A DNA stretch of 36,393 nucleotides from GAS188 sp044445965. GTDB taxonomy: Bacteria; Pseudomonadota; Alphaproteobacteria; Rhizobiales; Beijerinckiaceae. Below are positions 7,262 to 15,926 of the stretch, piece by piece (the stretch's first letter is position 1; each line of letters opens with the position of its first letter). Both the position numbers and the translations under genes were made by a program. The stretch covers positions 1 through 36,393 of the forward strand of contig JBIOEJ010000051.1 of assembly GCA_044445965.1 (NCBI GenBank), written 5' to 3'. The notes beneath the pieces are model-generated. The model had not been told where the DNA came from and ran no database searches. It worked only from the letters and a program-made list of their open reading frames with translations.

Positions 7262-8673
7262 CGAACGCCAGCGACATTCCGTCCTGCGTGGCCAAGCCGG
7301 ACTGTTCGCGCATCGCTCGCATACGCATGCGAGCGCTCATCGCGAAATATGACTCCCGCGTACCCCGCTACACGAGCTATCCGACGGCGGCTCAATTCGA
7401 AGCCGGCGTGACCAGCGCCGATTACCGGTCTTGGCTGTCGGCGCTCGTCCCGGCCCAGCCTGCCTCTCTCTACCTCCATATCCCGTTCTGCGACCGGCTG
7501 TGCTGGTATTGCGGTTGCCACACGGGCGTCGTGCGTCGTCATGCGCCGATCACCGATTATGTGGAAACGCTCATGGGTGAGGTCCGCCTCATCGCCGCGG
7601 CGGCTCCCCGTCTCGCCATCGCCAACCTGCATTTGGGCGGTGGGACGCCGAATATCCTGTCGCGGCGCGATCTGCGGCTTCTCTCACAGGCGCTTCGCGA
7701 CCACTTCATGGTGTTGCCCGATTGCGAGATTGCGGCCGAGCTCGACCCGCGCGTGCTCACCGGCGAATGGGTCGAGGCGGCTGCGGAGTTCGGCATCAAG
7801 CGGGTCAGCCTCGGCGTGCAGGACTTGTCGCCCGAAGTCCAGGCTGCGATCAACCGTCGGCAGGGCTATGAGGTGTTGGCCTGGGCCGTGGCGGCGCTGC
7901 GCGCCGCCGGCATGGCTTCCATCAATCTCGATCTGATGTACGGGCTGCCGCGCCAGACGGTTGCGGGCGCGCTGACGACCATCGACCAGGTGCTGGCGCT
8001 CGACCCGGATCGGATTGCGCTGTTCGGCTACGCGCATGTGCCATGGATGAAGCCGAACCAGAAGCTCATCAAGGAGGCCGATCTGCCCGATGCGTGGGAC
8101 CGCTTCGAGCAACAGCGGGCGATTGCGGAGCGCCTCGAGGCTGCGGGCTATGTCCGCATCGGGCTCGATCATTTCGCGAAACCTGGCGACCCGCTGGCAC
8201 TCGCCGCAACGTATCGGCGAATGCGGCGCAATTTTCAGGGCTACACGACGGACGGCGCCGAGACCATCATCGGCATCGGGGCTTCTTCCATCTCGCACCT
8301 ACCGCAGGGCTACGCCCAGAATCTCGTGGCGGTGCCCGCGTGGCGCGAACGCATCGTTTCCGGGGAGCTCGCGACGAGCCGCGGCGTCGCGCCGAGCCCG
8401 GATGATCGCTTCAGGGCGGAGATCATCGAGCGCTTGATGTGCGCGCTTACCGTCGATCTCAGAGAGATTTGCGGCAAGCATGATCGCCCCCTCTCAACGT
8501 TGTCGGGCGAGCTCGATCGCTTGCGCGAATTCGAGGATGACGGCCTTGTTCGTGGCGACGGCGCCGCGCGGCTCGAAATCACCCCGATCGGGCGACCCTT
8601 CATGCGCACGATTTGCGCCGTCTTCGATCGGCACCTCCGGCCTGGATCAGGGCGTCATGCAAGTTCTGTCTAA
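7258..8673 (+). CDS. hemN: oxygen-independent coproporphyrinogen III oxidase
   Basis: A radical-SAM enzyme that converts coproporphyrinogen III to protoporphyrinogen IX without O2, providing heme when the O2-dependent HemF cannot work. It is 471 residues, near the usual 450-460. The 4Fe-4S/SAM motif CDRLCWYCGC has Cys at 78, 82, 85 and 87, the CX3CX2CXC pattern of HemN. The VPRYTSYPTA start and HLGGGTPN are family signatures, as is NLDLMYGLPRQT. The start is the ATGA overlap with the preceding gene, preceded by GGAGGA at 7247-7252. Placement in a FixK-driven unit next to a heme-rich oxidase locus fits; hemN is a classic FixK/FNR target. A copper operator follows about 15 bp after the stop. 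Confidence 0.95.
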   Translation: MTNASDIPSCVAKPDCSRIARIRMRALIAKYDSRVPRYTSYPTAAQFEAGVTSADYRSWLSALVPAQPASLYLHIPFCDRLCWYCGCHTGVVRRHAPITDYVETLMGEVRLIAAAAPRLAIANLHLGGGTPNILSRRDLRLLSQALRDHFMVLPDCEIAAELDPRVLTGEWVEAAAEFGIKRVSLGVQDLSPEVQAAINRRQGYEVLAWAVAALRAAGMASINLDLMYGLPRQTVAGALTTIDQVLALDPDRIALFGYAHVPWMKPNQKLIKEADLPDAWDRFEQQRAIAERLEAAGYVRIGLDHFAKPGDPLALAATYRRMRRNFQGYTTDGAETIIGIGASSISHLPQGYAQNLVAVPAWRERIVSGELATSRGVAPSPDDRFRAEIIERLMCALTVDLREICGKHDRPLSTLSGELDRLREFEDDGLVRGDGAARLEITPIGRPFMRTICAVFDRHLRPGSGRHASSV

Positions 8674-8688
8674 GCGGAATGACCGGAC

Positions 8689-8719
8689 TTGACCTTCCCG
8701 TCATGGGAAGGTGTAGCCG
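8689..8719 (+). promoter_or_regulatory. CueR/HmrR-type copper operator-promoter
   Basis: An 8-bp inverted repeat, ACCTTCCC at 8692-8699 and GGGAAGGT at 8705-8712, separated by 5 bp. It sits between a -35 element TTGACC (8689-8694) and a weak -10 (TAGCCG at 8714) with a 19-bp spacer. The over-long spacer and this dyad are the hallmark of MerR-family copper regulators (CueR, HmrR) at copA promoters. It points at the copA remnant that follows. No CueR gene is seen in the window. Confidence 0.85.
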
Positions 8720-8755
8720 CTAATCGCCGTAGCGAAAGAAGCGTCGGCGGGGCGA

Positions 8756-9868
8756 ATGGCGGAACGGAAAGTCATGACGAAGCCAATGAGCCCAATCGAA
8801 CACAGAGACGGCCAGCAGACCCCTGGGCACGGCACTGGCAGCTTGGTGATGCGGGCCGAAAGGGTCGGCTCGGACACCATGCTGTCTCGCATCGTGCATA
8901 TGGTTGCGGGGGCGCAACGCAGTCGCGCGCCGATCCAGAGGCTCGCCGACGTGGTATCCGGTTGGTTCGTGCCGGCCGTGGTCGCCGTGGCGGCAGTCGC
9001 GTTCGCTGCATGGATGATCTGGGGTCCGCCTCCAGCGCTTGCCTATGCGCTCGTTGCCGCCATCGTCGCCTCGGCCCGCCGACGCGGCCTGGCGATCGAG
9101 GCTGTCATGGACTTCGGCTCGGTCACCGGCAAAGGGGTGACGGGCTCGATCGGCGGTCGCCGGGTTGCGATCGGCAATATCAAGCTCCTCGAGGATATCG
9201 GCGTCGCCGCCGCGGCTCTCGAAGCCCAAGCCGACGAGCTGCGACGGGACGGCGCCACGGCCATGTTCGTCGCGGTCGATGGGCGCCCGGCAGGCGTCAT
9301 CGCCGTCGCCGATCCGATCAAGGCGACGACCGCGGCGGCGCTCGACAGCCTGCGGGCCGCCGGTATTCGCATCGTGATGCTGACCGGCGACAACCGCGCC
9401 ACCGCGCGAGCTGTCGCGGCCAAGCTCGGCATCGGCGACGTCGAGGCCGCGATTCTGCCGGAACAGAAGAACGCGGTCACGCGGCGCCTGCGCCAGGAAG
9501 GCCATGTCGTCGCCATGGCCGGAGACGGCGTGAACGATGCGCCGGCACTCGCCGAGGCCGATGTCGGAGTGGCGATGGGCACGGGAACCGATGTCGCCAT
9601 GCAGAGTGCCGGGGTCACTCTGGTGAAAGGCGATCTGGCGGGGATCGTGCGTGCACGAGCGCTCAGCCGGGCGACGATGCGCAACATCCGCCAGAACCTC
9701 GTCTTCGCTTTCCTTTACAACGCCGCGGGAGTTCCGATCGCGGCCGGCGTGCTCTACCCCGTTTTCGGCCTGCTGCTGTCGCCGATCATCGCGGCGTTGG
9801 CGATGGCCATGTCCTCCGTCAGCGTCATCGGCAATGGCCTGAGATTGCGCTACGAACGGCTCGGCTGA
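8756..9868 (+). pseudogene. copA: gutted copper-exporting P1B-ATPase (CopA) remnant
   Basis: An open frame of 370 residues that matches only parts of a CopA-type ATPase of 700-800 residues. The first 26 or so residues match nothing obvious. From GTGSLVMRAERVG it follows the end of the actuator domain and the next membrane helix (SGWFVPAVVAVAAVAF) to PALAYALVAAI. It then jumps straight into the late nucleotide-binding domain (ARRRGLAIEAVMDFGSVTGKGV). The helix with the CPC metal site, the DKTGT phosphorylation site and the HP motif are all missing. The TGDN, GDGVNDAPAL and last two helices remain. Two in-frame losses are therefore seen, an N-terminal one (metal-binding domains, first helices, TGE loop) and an internal one. 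It cannot pump copper by the normal cycle. The copper operator at 8689-8719 is intact. Confidence 0.85.
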
Positions 9869-9874
9869 AGTGGC

Positions 9875-11785
9875 ATGAGCGGGAAACCGGATCGGTCAAC
9901 CATCGCCTCGCGACTCCGGCCGCTTCTCATCCTATTTCCGGCGATTGGTCTCGTCCTCGGCTTCGCGCTTCGTCAATTCGCGCCGGGGCAATGGTCGAGC
10001 TTCGTCTGGGCGGCGTTTACGCTGCCGGTATTGCTGACTCTCCTCTTCGAGATCGTCTCGAGCCTGCGCAGAGGCGATGTCGGCCTCGATATCGTCGCGG
10101 CACTCTCTATGAGCGCGGCTCTCGCCTTCGGCCAGGAGCTGGCGGGCGTGGTCGTCGCCCTGATGTATGCGGGGGGACAATATCTCGAAGGTTTCGCCGA
10201 GCGCCATGCGCGACGCGAAATGACCTCGCTGCTGGCTCGTGTTCCACGCACCGCCATGCGACATCGCGACGGAGAGCTCGAAGAGGTCGAGATCGATGCC
10301 ATAGCGCCTGGCGACCGGTTGCTCATACGGCAGGGCGACATCATTCCAGTCGATGGCACGGTCGCCAGCGGGCTTGCGGTTCTGGACCAATCGGCCCTGA
10401 CGGGAGAGTCGATCCCGGCCCAGCGTAGGCATGACGAGCCGGTCATGAGCGGGTCGACGAATACCGGGGAGGCCTTCGACCTGCTCGCCTCGCGGCTCGC
10501 TGCCGAGAGCACCTATGCCGGGATCGTGCGTCTGGTCGAGATGGCGCAGAGTTCCAAGGCCCCGATGTCGCGGCTTGCCGACCGCTTCGCCATGGTCTTT
10601 CTCGGCGTGACGGTCGTCATGGCCTCCGCCGCATGGCTTTGGACCGGCGACGCCATCCGCGCCGTCGCCGTGCTGGTCGTCGCCACCCCTTGTCCGCTCA
10701 TCCTCGCCGTTCCGGTGGCCATCGTGTCGGGGCTGTCGCATGCCGCTCGGCACGGCATTTTGATCAAGGGCGGCAAGGTGCTGGAGACGATGGCGCGCGT
10801 GACTTCACTGGTCGTCGACAAGACCGGAACGCTGACCGATGGGCGCGCGCGGATCGTGTCGATCGACGCCGCCCCCGGGCTCTCGCCCGAGCACATCTTG
10901 CGGCTCGCCGCCTCGCTCGACCAGGCATCGAAGCATGTCATCGCGAAGACCATCGTCTCCGAGGCGCAAGGCCGCGGACTTCGCCTCGCCGTGCCGGTCG
11001 AGGTCGTGGAAACGCCCGGCGAAGGCATAATGGGCCGCGTCGAAGGCCGGGCCATCGTCTTGGGCGGGCCTCGCTTCGTTGCTTCGAAACTGCCATGCGA
11101 AGGCGCACTCCAGCCAAGGGAGGGCGCGGCGCCGGGCGCAGTGGTCGTCGTGGTCGCGATCGACGGCAAGTTCGCCGCGCGCCTGATCTTGGCCGACGAC
11201 CTCCGACCGGGCGCAAGGGAAGTCTTGCGGGGTCTGAAAGCGCTCAAGCTCGACCGCATCGTCCTCGCAACCGGAGACCGGCGGGACGTCGCGCAGTCCA
11301 TCGCGGCCGGCCTGCCCATCGATGCGGTCCGCGCGGAGCTTTCGCCCGACCAGAAGGTCATGGTCGTGCTGTCGGAGCGCAAGAACGGGCCGGTGATGAT
11401 GGTCGGCGACGGCATCAACGACGCACCTGCGCTCGCGGCGGCGGATGTCGGGGTGGCGATGGGGGCAAGAGGTACCGCTGCCTCCGCCGAAGCAGCCGAT
11501 GTCGTGCTCCTCGTCGATCAGCTCGACCGCCTGCTGCCTGCGATTGCAATCGCCAGGCGCTCGCTCCACATCGCGCGCGAAAGCGTGTTCGTCGGCATCG
11601 GGCTCTCCGTGACCGGCATGATCGCCGCGGCCTTCGGTTATATCAGTCCTGTCCAAGGCGCCCTTCTGCAGGAGCTGATCGACGTTGCCGTCATCCTCAA
11701 CGCCCTCAGGGCCTTGAGAGGCGACGTCTCGCCGGTGCCTTCGCGGATCAAGATCGGGGCCGGACGAGGCGGAGAGTCTTCTTGA
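9875..11785 (+). CDS. P1B-type heavy-metal ATPase with TPC motif (P1B-5-like)
   Basis: An inner-membrane metal exporter of 636 residues. It has the actuator loop TGES at 176-179, the membrane metal site TPCPLILAVP starting at 271, the phosphorylated Asp315 in DKTGTLT and a late GDGINDAPAL hinge. No N-terminal metal-binding domain is present. The usual His-Pro of the nucleotide-binding domain is replaced by KHV at 353-355. A TPC membrane motif defines the P1B-5 group, whose studied rhizobial member (Nia of Sinorhizobium) handles Ni and Fe and has a C-terminal hemerythrin domain; that domain is absent here. The metal is therefore uncertain, with Fe or Ni more likely than Cu. It starts 6 bp after the copA remnant, so it may be read from the copper promoter at 8689. 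Confidence 0.85.
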   Translation: MSGKPDRSTIASRLRPLLILFPAIGLVLGFALRQFAPGQWSSFVWAAFTLPVLLTLLFEIVSSLRRGDVGLDIVAALSMSAALAFGQELAGVVVALMYAGGQYLEGFAERHARREMTSLLARVPRTAMRHRDGELEEVEIDAIAPGDRLLIRQGDIIPVDGTVASGLAVLDQSALTGESIPAQRRHDEPVMSGSTNTGEAFDLLASRLAAESTYAGIVRLVEMAQSSKAPMSRLADRFAMVFLGVTVVMASAAWLWTGDAIRAVAVLVVATPCPLILAVPVAIVSGLSHAARHGILIKGGKVLETMARVTSLVVDKTGTLTDGRARIVSIDAAPGLSPEHILRLAASLDQASKHVIAKTIVSEAQGRGLRLAVPVEVVETPGEGIMGRVEGRAIVLGGPRFVASKLPCEGALQPREGAAPGAVVVVVAIDGKFAARLILADDLRPGAREVLRGLKALKLDRIVLATGDRRDVAQSIAAGLPIDAVRAELSPDQKVMVVLSERKNGPVMMVGDGINDAPALAAADVGVAMGARGTAASAEAADVVLLVDQLDRLLPAIAIARRSLHIARESVFVGIGLSVTGMIAAAFGYISPVQGALLQELIDVAVILNALRALRGDVSPVPSRIKIGAGRGGESS

Positions 11786-11815
11786 GCATCCTCTCTCATC
11801 TGACCGTGCGGTCGA

Positions 11816-13102
11816 TCAATGCCTGACGAATATCAGCGCAAGGCTGATCGCCGCGCCCGATAGCAGGGCTAGGCTCGCAACGGCTGGCAGACTGCCGCGC
11901 AGCCCGACAAAGCCCACGGTATAGGCGGCTTTGAGCACGTTGTTCGACGCCGTGGCCACGAGGACGGCGATTGTGGCGTCCGCCTTGGAGAGCGACCCCG
12001 CGCCGCCTTGAGCGATGCTGAGCACGAATGGATCGATGTCGGTCACCCCGACGATGGCGGCGAGAGCATAGACGCCGGCGGCGCCGAATTGACCGACGAC
12101 CCAGCCGGAAGCGATCGAAACAGCCACGAACAGAGTTGCAAAGAGCGCCGCCGCCCAGAGCTCGAGAGGATTGCTCGGCATCGCTCTTTCGCCGGGCTCG
12201 TTCGGAGGCTGACCCGCGCGCCGGGAAAGCAGCGCCGCGAGTGAAAGGCCGAGCAACGCGAGTCCGACCAGTGCCGGAGCGAGGATAGCCGCCAGACCGA
12301 GGTTGAATACGGCGATGATGCCGAGGGTGCGCAGATACATCACAGCGGTCGCGAGCACGATCCCGACCTTGGCGCGGTCCGGCGCAATCGCCTTGGCGCC
12401 GGCGCGGCGGGCGAGTACGACGGTCGTTGCCGTCGACGAATAGAGCCCGCCGAGGATGGCGGTGAGATAGTCGCCCTGTTTGGGCACCCAATAGCGCAAC
12501 AGCAGATAGCTCGCATAGGAAAGCGTACACACCGCGAGCAGGGCGAGCCATGCCTGATAGGGCGTCACCGTCGTCAGGGCAGTGATGGGCTCGTCCGGGA
12601 GAAGCGGTAGGATGATGCCGGTGAGGATGAGGAACTTCCCGGCGGTAACGATTTCCGGCGGCTCGATGCGCTGCGCCGCCGCATGCAGCCGCTCGCGGCC
12701 CGTGAGCAGCAGCACGGAGGCGACTGTCATGCCGACAGCCACCCAATGTGGCTGCGTCAGCGCCACAGGGCCGAGCAGATAGGCTAAGAGATTGCAGACG
12801 GGACCGACCAGCCCGACATTCGGCACGCCCTCGCTGTCGCGTTCCTCGACGGCGCTGCGGTAATAGGCGTAGAGCCACGCCCCGATGACAAGCAGACCTG
12901 CCGACAGCGGAACGAGACGGGCCGGATCGAGCAGGTAGAGCATAGCCCCTGCGGAGGCGAGCAGCGGAAAGGTGCGCACGCCGCCCGGCCGGACCCTGCC
13001 CTGATGTGCATGGAACTCCTCGAAGGCAAGCCCGAAGAACAGGGACAGCCCGAACAGCAAAAGCAGGTTGGCGAATAGCGGAGCCGTAGCGAAGAAAGAC
13101 AC
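11816..13102 (-). CDS. MgtC/SapB-DUF4010 family membrane protein
   Basis: A polytopic inner-membrane protein of about 428 residues. The N-terminal part (LFANLLLLFGLSLFFGLAFE, then GGVRTFPLLASAGAML) is the MgtC-like region. The rest, with GGLYSSTATTVVLARRA, GVTDIDPFVLSIA and TASNNVLKAAYTV, is the DUF4010 part. The transport role, if any, is not established for this family. The frame is open up to 13309. GTG at 13102 fits the family length, and ATG at 13201 is an alternative. The FixK box at 13233-13246 lies between this gene and ccoN; class II spacing would put a leftward TSS near 13198, favouring the later start. The gene is convergent with the TPC ATPase. Confidence 0.75.
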   Translation of the reverse strand: MSFFATAPLFANLLLLFGLSLFFGLAFEEFHAHQGRVRPGGVRTFPLLASAGAMLYLLDPARLVPLSAGLLVIGAWLYAYYRSAVEERDSEGVPNVGLVGPVCNLLAYLLGPVALTQPHWVAVGMTVASVLLLTGRERLHAAAQRIEPPEIVTAGKFLILTGIILPLLPDEPITALTTVTPYQAWLALLAVCTLSYASYLLLRYWVPKQGDYLTAILGGLYSSTATTVVLARRAGAKAIAPDRAKVGIVLATAVMYLRTLGIIAVFNLGLAAILAPALVGLALLGLSLAALLSRRAGQPPNEPGERAMPSNPLELWAAALFATLFVAVSIASGWVVGQFGAAGVYALAAIVGVTDIDPFVLSIAQGGAGSLSKADATIAVLVATASNNVLKAAYTVGFVGLRGSLPAVASLALLSGAAISLALIFVRH

Positions 13103-13232
13103 GAGATCGCGCCCCGTGATGCCGGTATCGGCCCTCCAATATACATAAAAAGGCGTCGAGATCACGCGTCCGGAGCAGAACGACACCAGGCGCTTCGGCA
13201 TATTTTTCCCGACAGATGGAATCTCGGTGTCT

Positions 13233-13246
13233 TTGATCCACGTCAA
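13233..13246. promoter_or_regulatory. FixK box between ccoN and the DUF4010 gene
   Basis: TTGA-TCCACG-TCAA, a perfect match. For ccoN the expected TSS is near 13281, 52 nt before its ATG, matching the arrangement at rhizobial fixNOQP promoters. The same palindrome could also serve the divergent DUF4010 gene. Confidence 0.85.
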
Positions 13247-13332
13247 AGAGCGATAACCCAGACGATGCAGTCTGATGTTGCAGCGCACCCAGCGCGCTTT
13301 GGTTGGCATCCCCCGCGATACGGAAGCAAGAC

Positions 13333-15000
13333 ATGGCGCAATCCACGGCTCTCAGAAAATCCATGACCGGGGGCGAGTTCGGCCTGGGCATCATATTGAT
13401 CGGACTGGCCGTCTTCTCGCTGATCGTCGCCGCCAAAGCCTATACGGGAGCTTACGCCTTCCATGCGGGCTTGTTTTGCGTCGCGAGCGCCATCGCCGCC
13501 TTCGCCATCTTCAATCGTTATGCGGATCGGTCCGCCGAGTTTCCTGCGGCCGAGATCGACGGCAAGCCGAACTACAATCTGGGGCCCGTCAAGTTCGCCT
13601 CGCTCGCCGCGCTCTTCTGGGGCATCGCCGGCTTCACGGTCGGGGTCTACATCGCATCGGAGCTCGCCTTTCCCTGGCTCAATCTCGACCTGCCTTTCAT
13701 CAATTTCGGGCGCTTGCGGCCGCTCCACACCTCGGCAGTGATCTTCGCCTTCGGCGGCAATGTGCTGCTTGCGACATCGCTCTACGTGGTGCAGCGCACC
13801 TGCCGCACCAGGCTCGCCGGCGATCTCGCGCCCTGGTTCGTCGTGCTCGGCTACAATTTCTTCATCGTCATCGCCGGCACCGGCTATCTCCTCGGCATCA
13901 CCCGCAGCCATGAATACGCGGAGCCCGAATGGTACGCGATCTTGTGGCTCGTCGTCGTCTGGGTGACCTATTTCCTCGTCTACATCGCGACGGTCGCCAA
14001 GCGCACGGAACCCCATATCTACGTCGCGAACTGGTTCTACCTCGCCTTCATCATCACCATCGCGGTCCTGGTTCTCGGCAACAACACCGAGATACCGGTC
14101 TCGATCTTCTCCTCGAAGTCCTACCCGGTCTGGTCCGGTGTCCAGGATGCCATGATCCAGTGGTGGTACGGACATAACGCCGTCGGCTTCTTCCTGACCG
14201 CCGGCTTCCTCGCCATCATGTATTACTTCGTGCCGAAGCGGGCGGAGCGGCCGATCTACTCCTATCGCCTGTCGATCGTCCATTTCTGGGCGTTGATCTT
14301 TCTGTATATCTGGGCCGGACCGCATCACCTCCACTACACCGCCTTGCCCGATTGGGCGCAGACGCTGGGCGCCACCTTCTCCATCATGCTGTGGATGCCG
14401 TCCTGGGGCGGAATGATCAATGGCCTGATGACGCTCTCCGGCGCCTGGGACAAGCTCAGGACCGATCCGGTGCTGCGCATGCTCGTCGTCTCTGTCGCCT
14501 TCTACGGCATGGCCACCTTCGAAGGCCCGCTGATGTCGATCAAATCGGTCAATGCGCTGAGCCATTACACGGATTGGGGCATCGGCCACGTCCATTCCGG
14601 CAGCCTCGGCTGGGTCGCCTTCGTCTCCTTCGGCGCCCTCTATTGCCTCATCCCCTGGATCTTCAACCGCAAGCTCTACTCGCTGAAGCTCGTCGAGTGG
14701 CACTTCTGGCTCGCCACGATCGGCATCGTCTTCTACATCTCCGCCATGTGGGTCGCCGGCATCATGCAGGGCCTGATGTGGCGCGCCTACACCGAGCAGG
14801 GTTTCCTCGAATATTCCTTCGTCGAGACCACCGACGCCATGCATCCGATGTACGTGATCCGTGCCTTGGGCGGAGCGCTCTTCCTCTCTAGCGCGCTGAT
14901 CATGGTGTTCAACATCTACAAGACGCTGGTCTCGGGGAGGGCCGTCGAGGCGCACATGCCGCCGGCCCCCTCGGCCACCGGCCTCGCACCCGCCGAGTGA
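13333..15000 (+). CDS. ccoN: cbb3-type cytochrome c oxidase subunit I
   Basis: Catalytic inner-membrane subunit (FixN) of the high-affinity terminal oxidase, 555 residues. It carries the low-spin heme b and the heme b3-CuB site. Visible ligand regions are RPLHT (His132), WWYGHNAVGFF (His281) and the CuB signature GPHHLHYTALPDW at 329-341, followed by LSHYTDWGIGHVHSG with further heme His residues. About 12 hydrophobic helices are present. ATG at 13333 is chosen with GGAAG upstream; ATG at 13303 would begin nearer the expected TSS and gives a non-conserved extension. It is first in the ccoNOQP set and has its own FixK box. Confidence 0.97.
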   Translation: MAQSTALRKSMTGGEFGLGIILIGLAVFSLIVAAKAYTGAYAFHAGLFCVASAIAAFAIFNRYADRSAEFPAAEIDGKPNYNLGPVKFASLAALFWGIAGFTVGVYIASELAFPWLNLDLPFINFGRLRPLHTSAVIFAFGGNVLLATSLYVVQRTCRTRLAGDLAPWFVVLGYNFFIVIAGTGYLLGITRSHEYAEPEWYAILWLVVVWVTYFLVYIATVAKRTEPHIYVANWFYLAFIITIAVLVLGNNTEIPVSIFSSKSYPVWSGVQDAMIQWWYGHNAVGFFLTAGFLAIMYYFVPKRAERPIYSYRLSIVHFWALIFLYIWAGPHHLHYTALPDWAQTLGATFSIMLWMPSWGGMINGLMTLSGAWDKLRTDPVLRMLVVSVAFYGMATFEGPLMSIKSVNALSHYTDWGIGHVHSGSLGWVAFVSFGALYCLIPWIFNRKLYSLKLVEWHFWLATIGIVFYISAMWVAGIMQGLMWRAYTEQGFLEYSFVETTDAMHPMYVIRALGGALFLSSALIMVFNIYKTLVSGRAVEAHMPPAPSATGLAPAE

Positions 15001-15010
15001 GGAGCAAGAT

Positions 15011-15760
15011 ATGCCGTTTTCGATCGCCAAGCGTTGGCCCGGCCACAAACTGTTCGAGACGAATTCGATCTGGCTCGTCATCGGTATCATCGCCGCGATT
15101 GCGGTCGGCGGCATCGTCGAGATCGTGCCGCTCTTCTACCTGAAGAACACGATCGAGCAGGTCGAGGGCGTGCGTCCCTACTCGCCCCTCGAGCTCGCCG
15201 GTTTCAACATCTACGTGCGCGAGGGCTGCTATCTCTGCCATTCGCAGATGATCCGTCCGCTGCGCGACGAGGTCGAACGCTACGGACATTATTCGCTCGC
15301 CGCGGAAAGCATGTACGACCACCCCTTCCAATGGGGCTCCAAACGCAATGGCCCGGATCTGGCGCGCGTCGGCGGCAAGTATTCGGATGACTGGCACCGC
15401 GACCATTTGCGTGACCCGCGCGCCGTAGTGCCGAACTCCATCATGCCGGGCTATCCCTTCCTCGAAAAAACGCCGCTCGCCTATGAACACATCGCCGACG
15501 ACCTCGTCGCGCTTTCGCGTACCGGCGTGCCCTATACGCAGGAGATGATCGACAAGGCGGTGGTCGACCTCAAGGCGCAAGGCACGCCCGACAGCGACAA
15601 TGTCGATGCCATGCTCAAACGTTACCCGAAAGCCATCGTGCGCGATCTCAAGGTCGACAAGGGCGAGCTGAGCGAGGCGGACGCGCTGATCGCCTATCTG
15701 CAGCGCCTGGGCACGCAAGTCGACTTCAAGCTCTACGACGACAAAGCCAATATTCGCTGA
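15011..15760 (+). CDS. ccoO: cbb3-type cytochrome c oxidase subunit II, monoheme
   Basis: Membrane-anchored c-type cytochrome (FixO), 249 residues, passing electrons to CcoN. One N-terminal membrane helix (about 19-43) anchors the periplasmic domain. The heme c site is CYLCH at 73-77, in the family segment REGCYLCHSQMIRP. Met in NSIMPGYPF is the likely distal ligand. A GAGGAGC ribosome site lies 10 bp after the ccoN stop. Order and spacing are those of a standard ccoNOQP operon. Confidence 0.97.
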   Translation: MPFSIAKRWPGHKLFETNSIWLVIGIIAAIAVGGIVEIVPLFYLKNTIEQVEGVRPYSPLELAGFNIYVREGCYLCHSQMIRPLRDEVERYGHYSLAAESMYDHPFQWGSKRNGPDLARVGGKYSDDWHRDHLRDPRAVVPNSIMPGYPFLEKTPLAYEHIADDLVALSRTGVPYTQEMIDKAVVDLKAQGTPDSDNVDAMLKRYPKAIVRDLKVDKGELSEADALIAYLQRLGTQVDFKLYDDKANIR

Positions 15761-15771
15761 GGATCCTCCCC

Positions 15772-15924
15772 ATGTCGACGTATGAATTCTGGCAAAGTTT
15801 TGCGGCAAAATGGGGCTTCGTCTATTTCGCGGCGTTGTTCGCGATCGCCTGCGGCTATGCGCTCTGGCCGTCCAAGAAGAAGCATTTCGAAAATGCGGCC
15901 CGCCTGCCGTTGGACGAGGATTGA
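15772..15924 (+). CDS. ccoQ: cbb3 oxidase small subunit CcoQ
   Basis: Found by hand translation, 50 residues: starts MSTYEFWQSFAAKWGF, one membrane helix (about 13-32), then GYALWPSKKKHFENAARLPL and an acidic end. CcoQ stabilises the assembled oxidase and is usually 45-70 residues with this helix-plus-basic-tail layout. It lies 11 bp after ccoO and 2 bp before ccoP, the invariant place for this gene. Confidence 0.93.
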   Translation: MSTYEFWQSFAAKWGFVYFAALFAIACGYALWPSKKKHFENAARLPLDED

Positions 15925-15926
15925 TC

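Noticed and set aside
8756..9868. A functional CopA copper exporter
   Set aside because: CPC helix, DKTGT site and N-terminal domains are absent, so it was listed as a pseudogene in spite of the open frame.
13243..15114. Very long minus-strand open frame (623 codons) opposite ccoN
   Set aside because: Shadow of ccoN in high-GC DNA: it is rich in Asp, Glu, Gly and Arg with no recognisable domain, and would also cover the FixK box at 13233.
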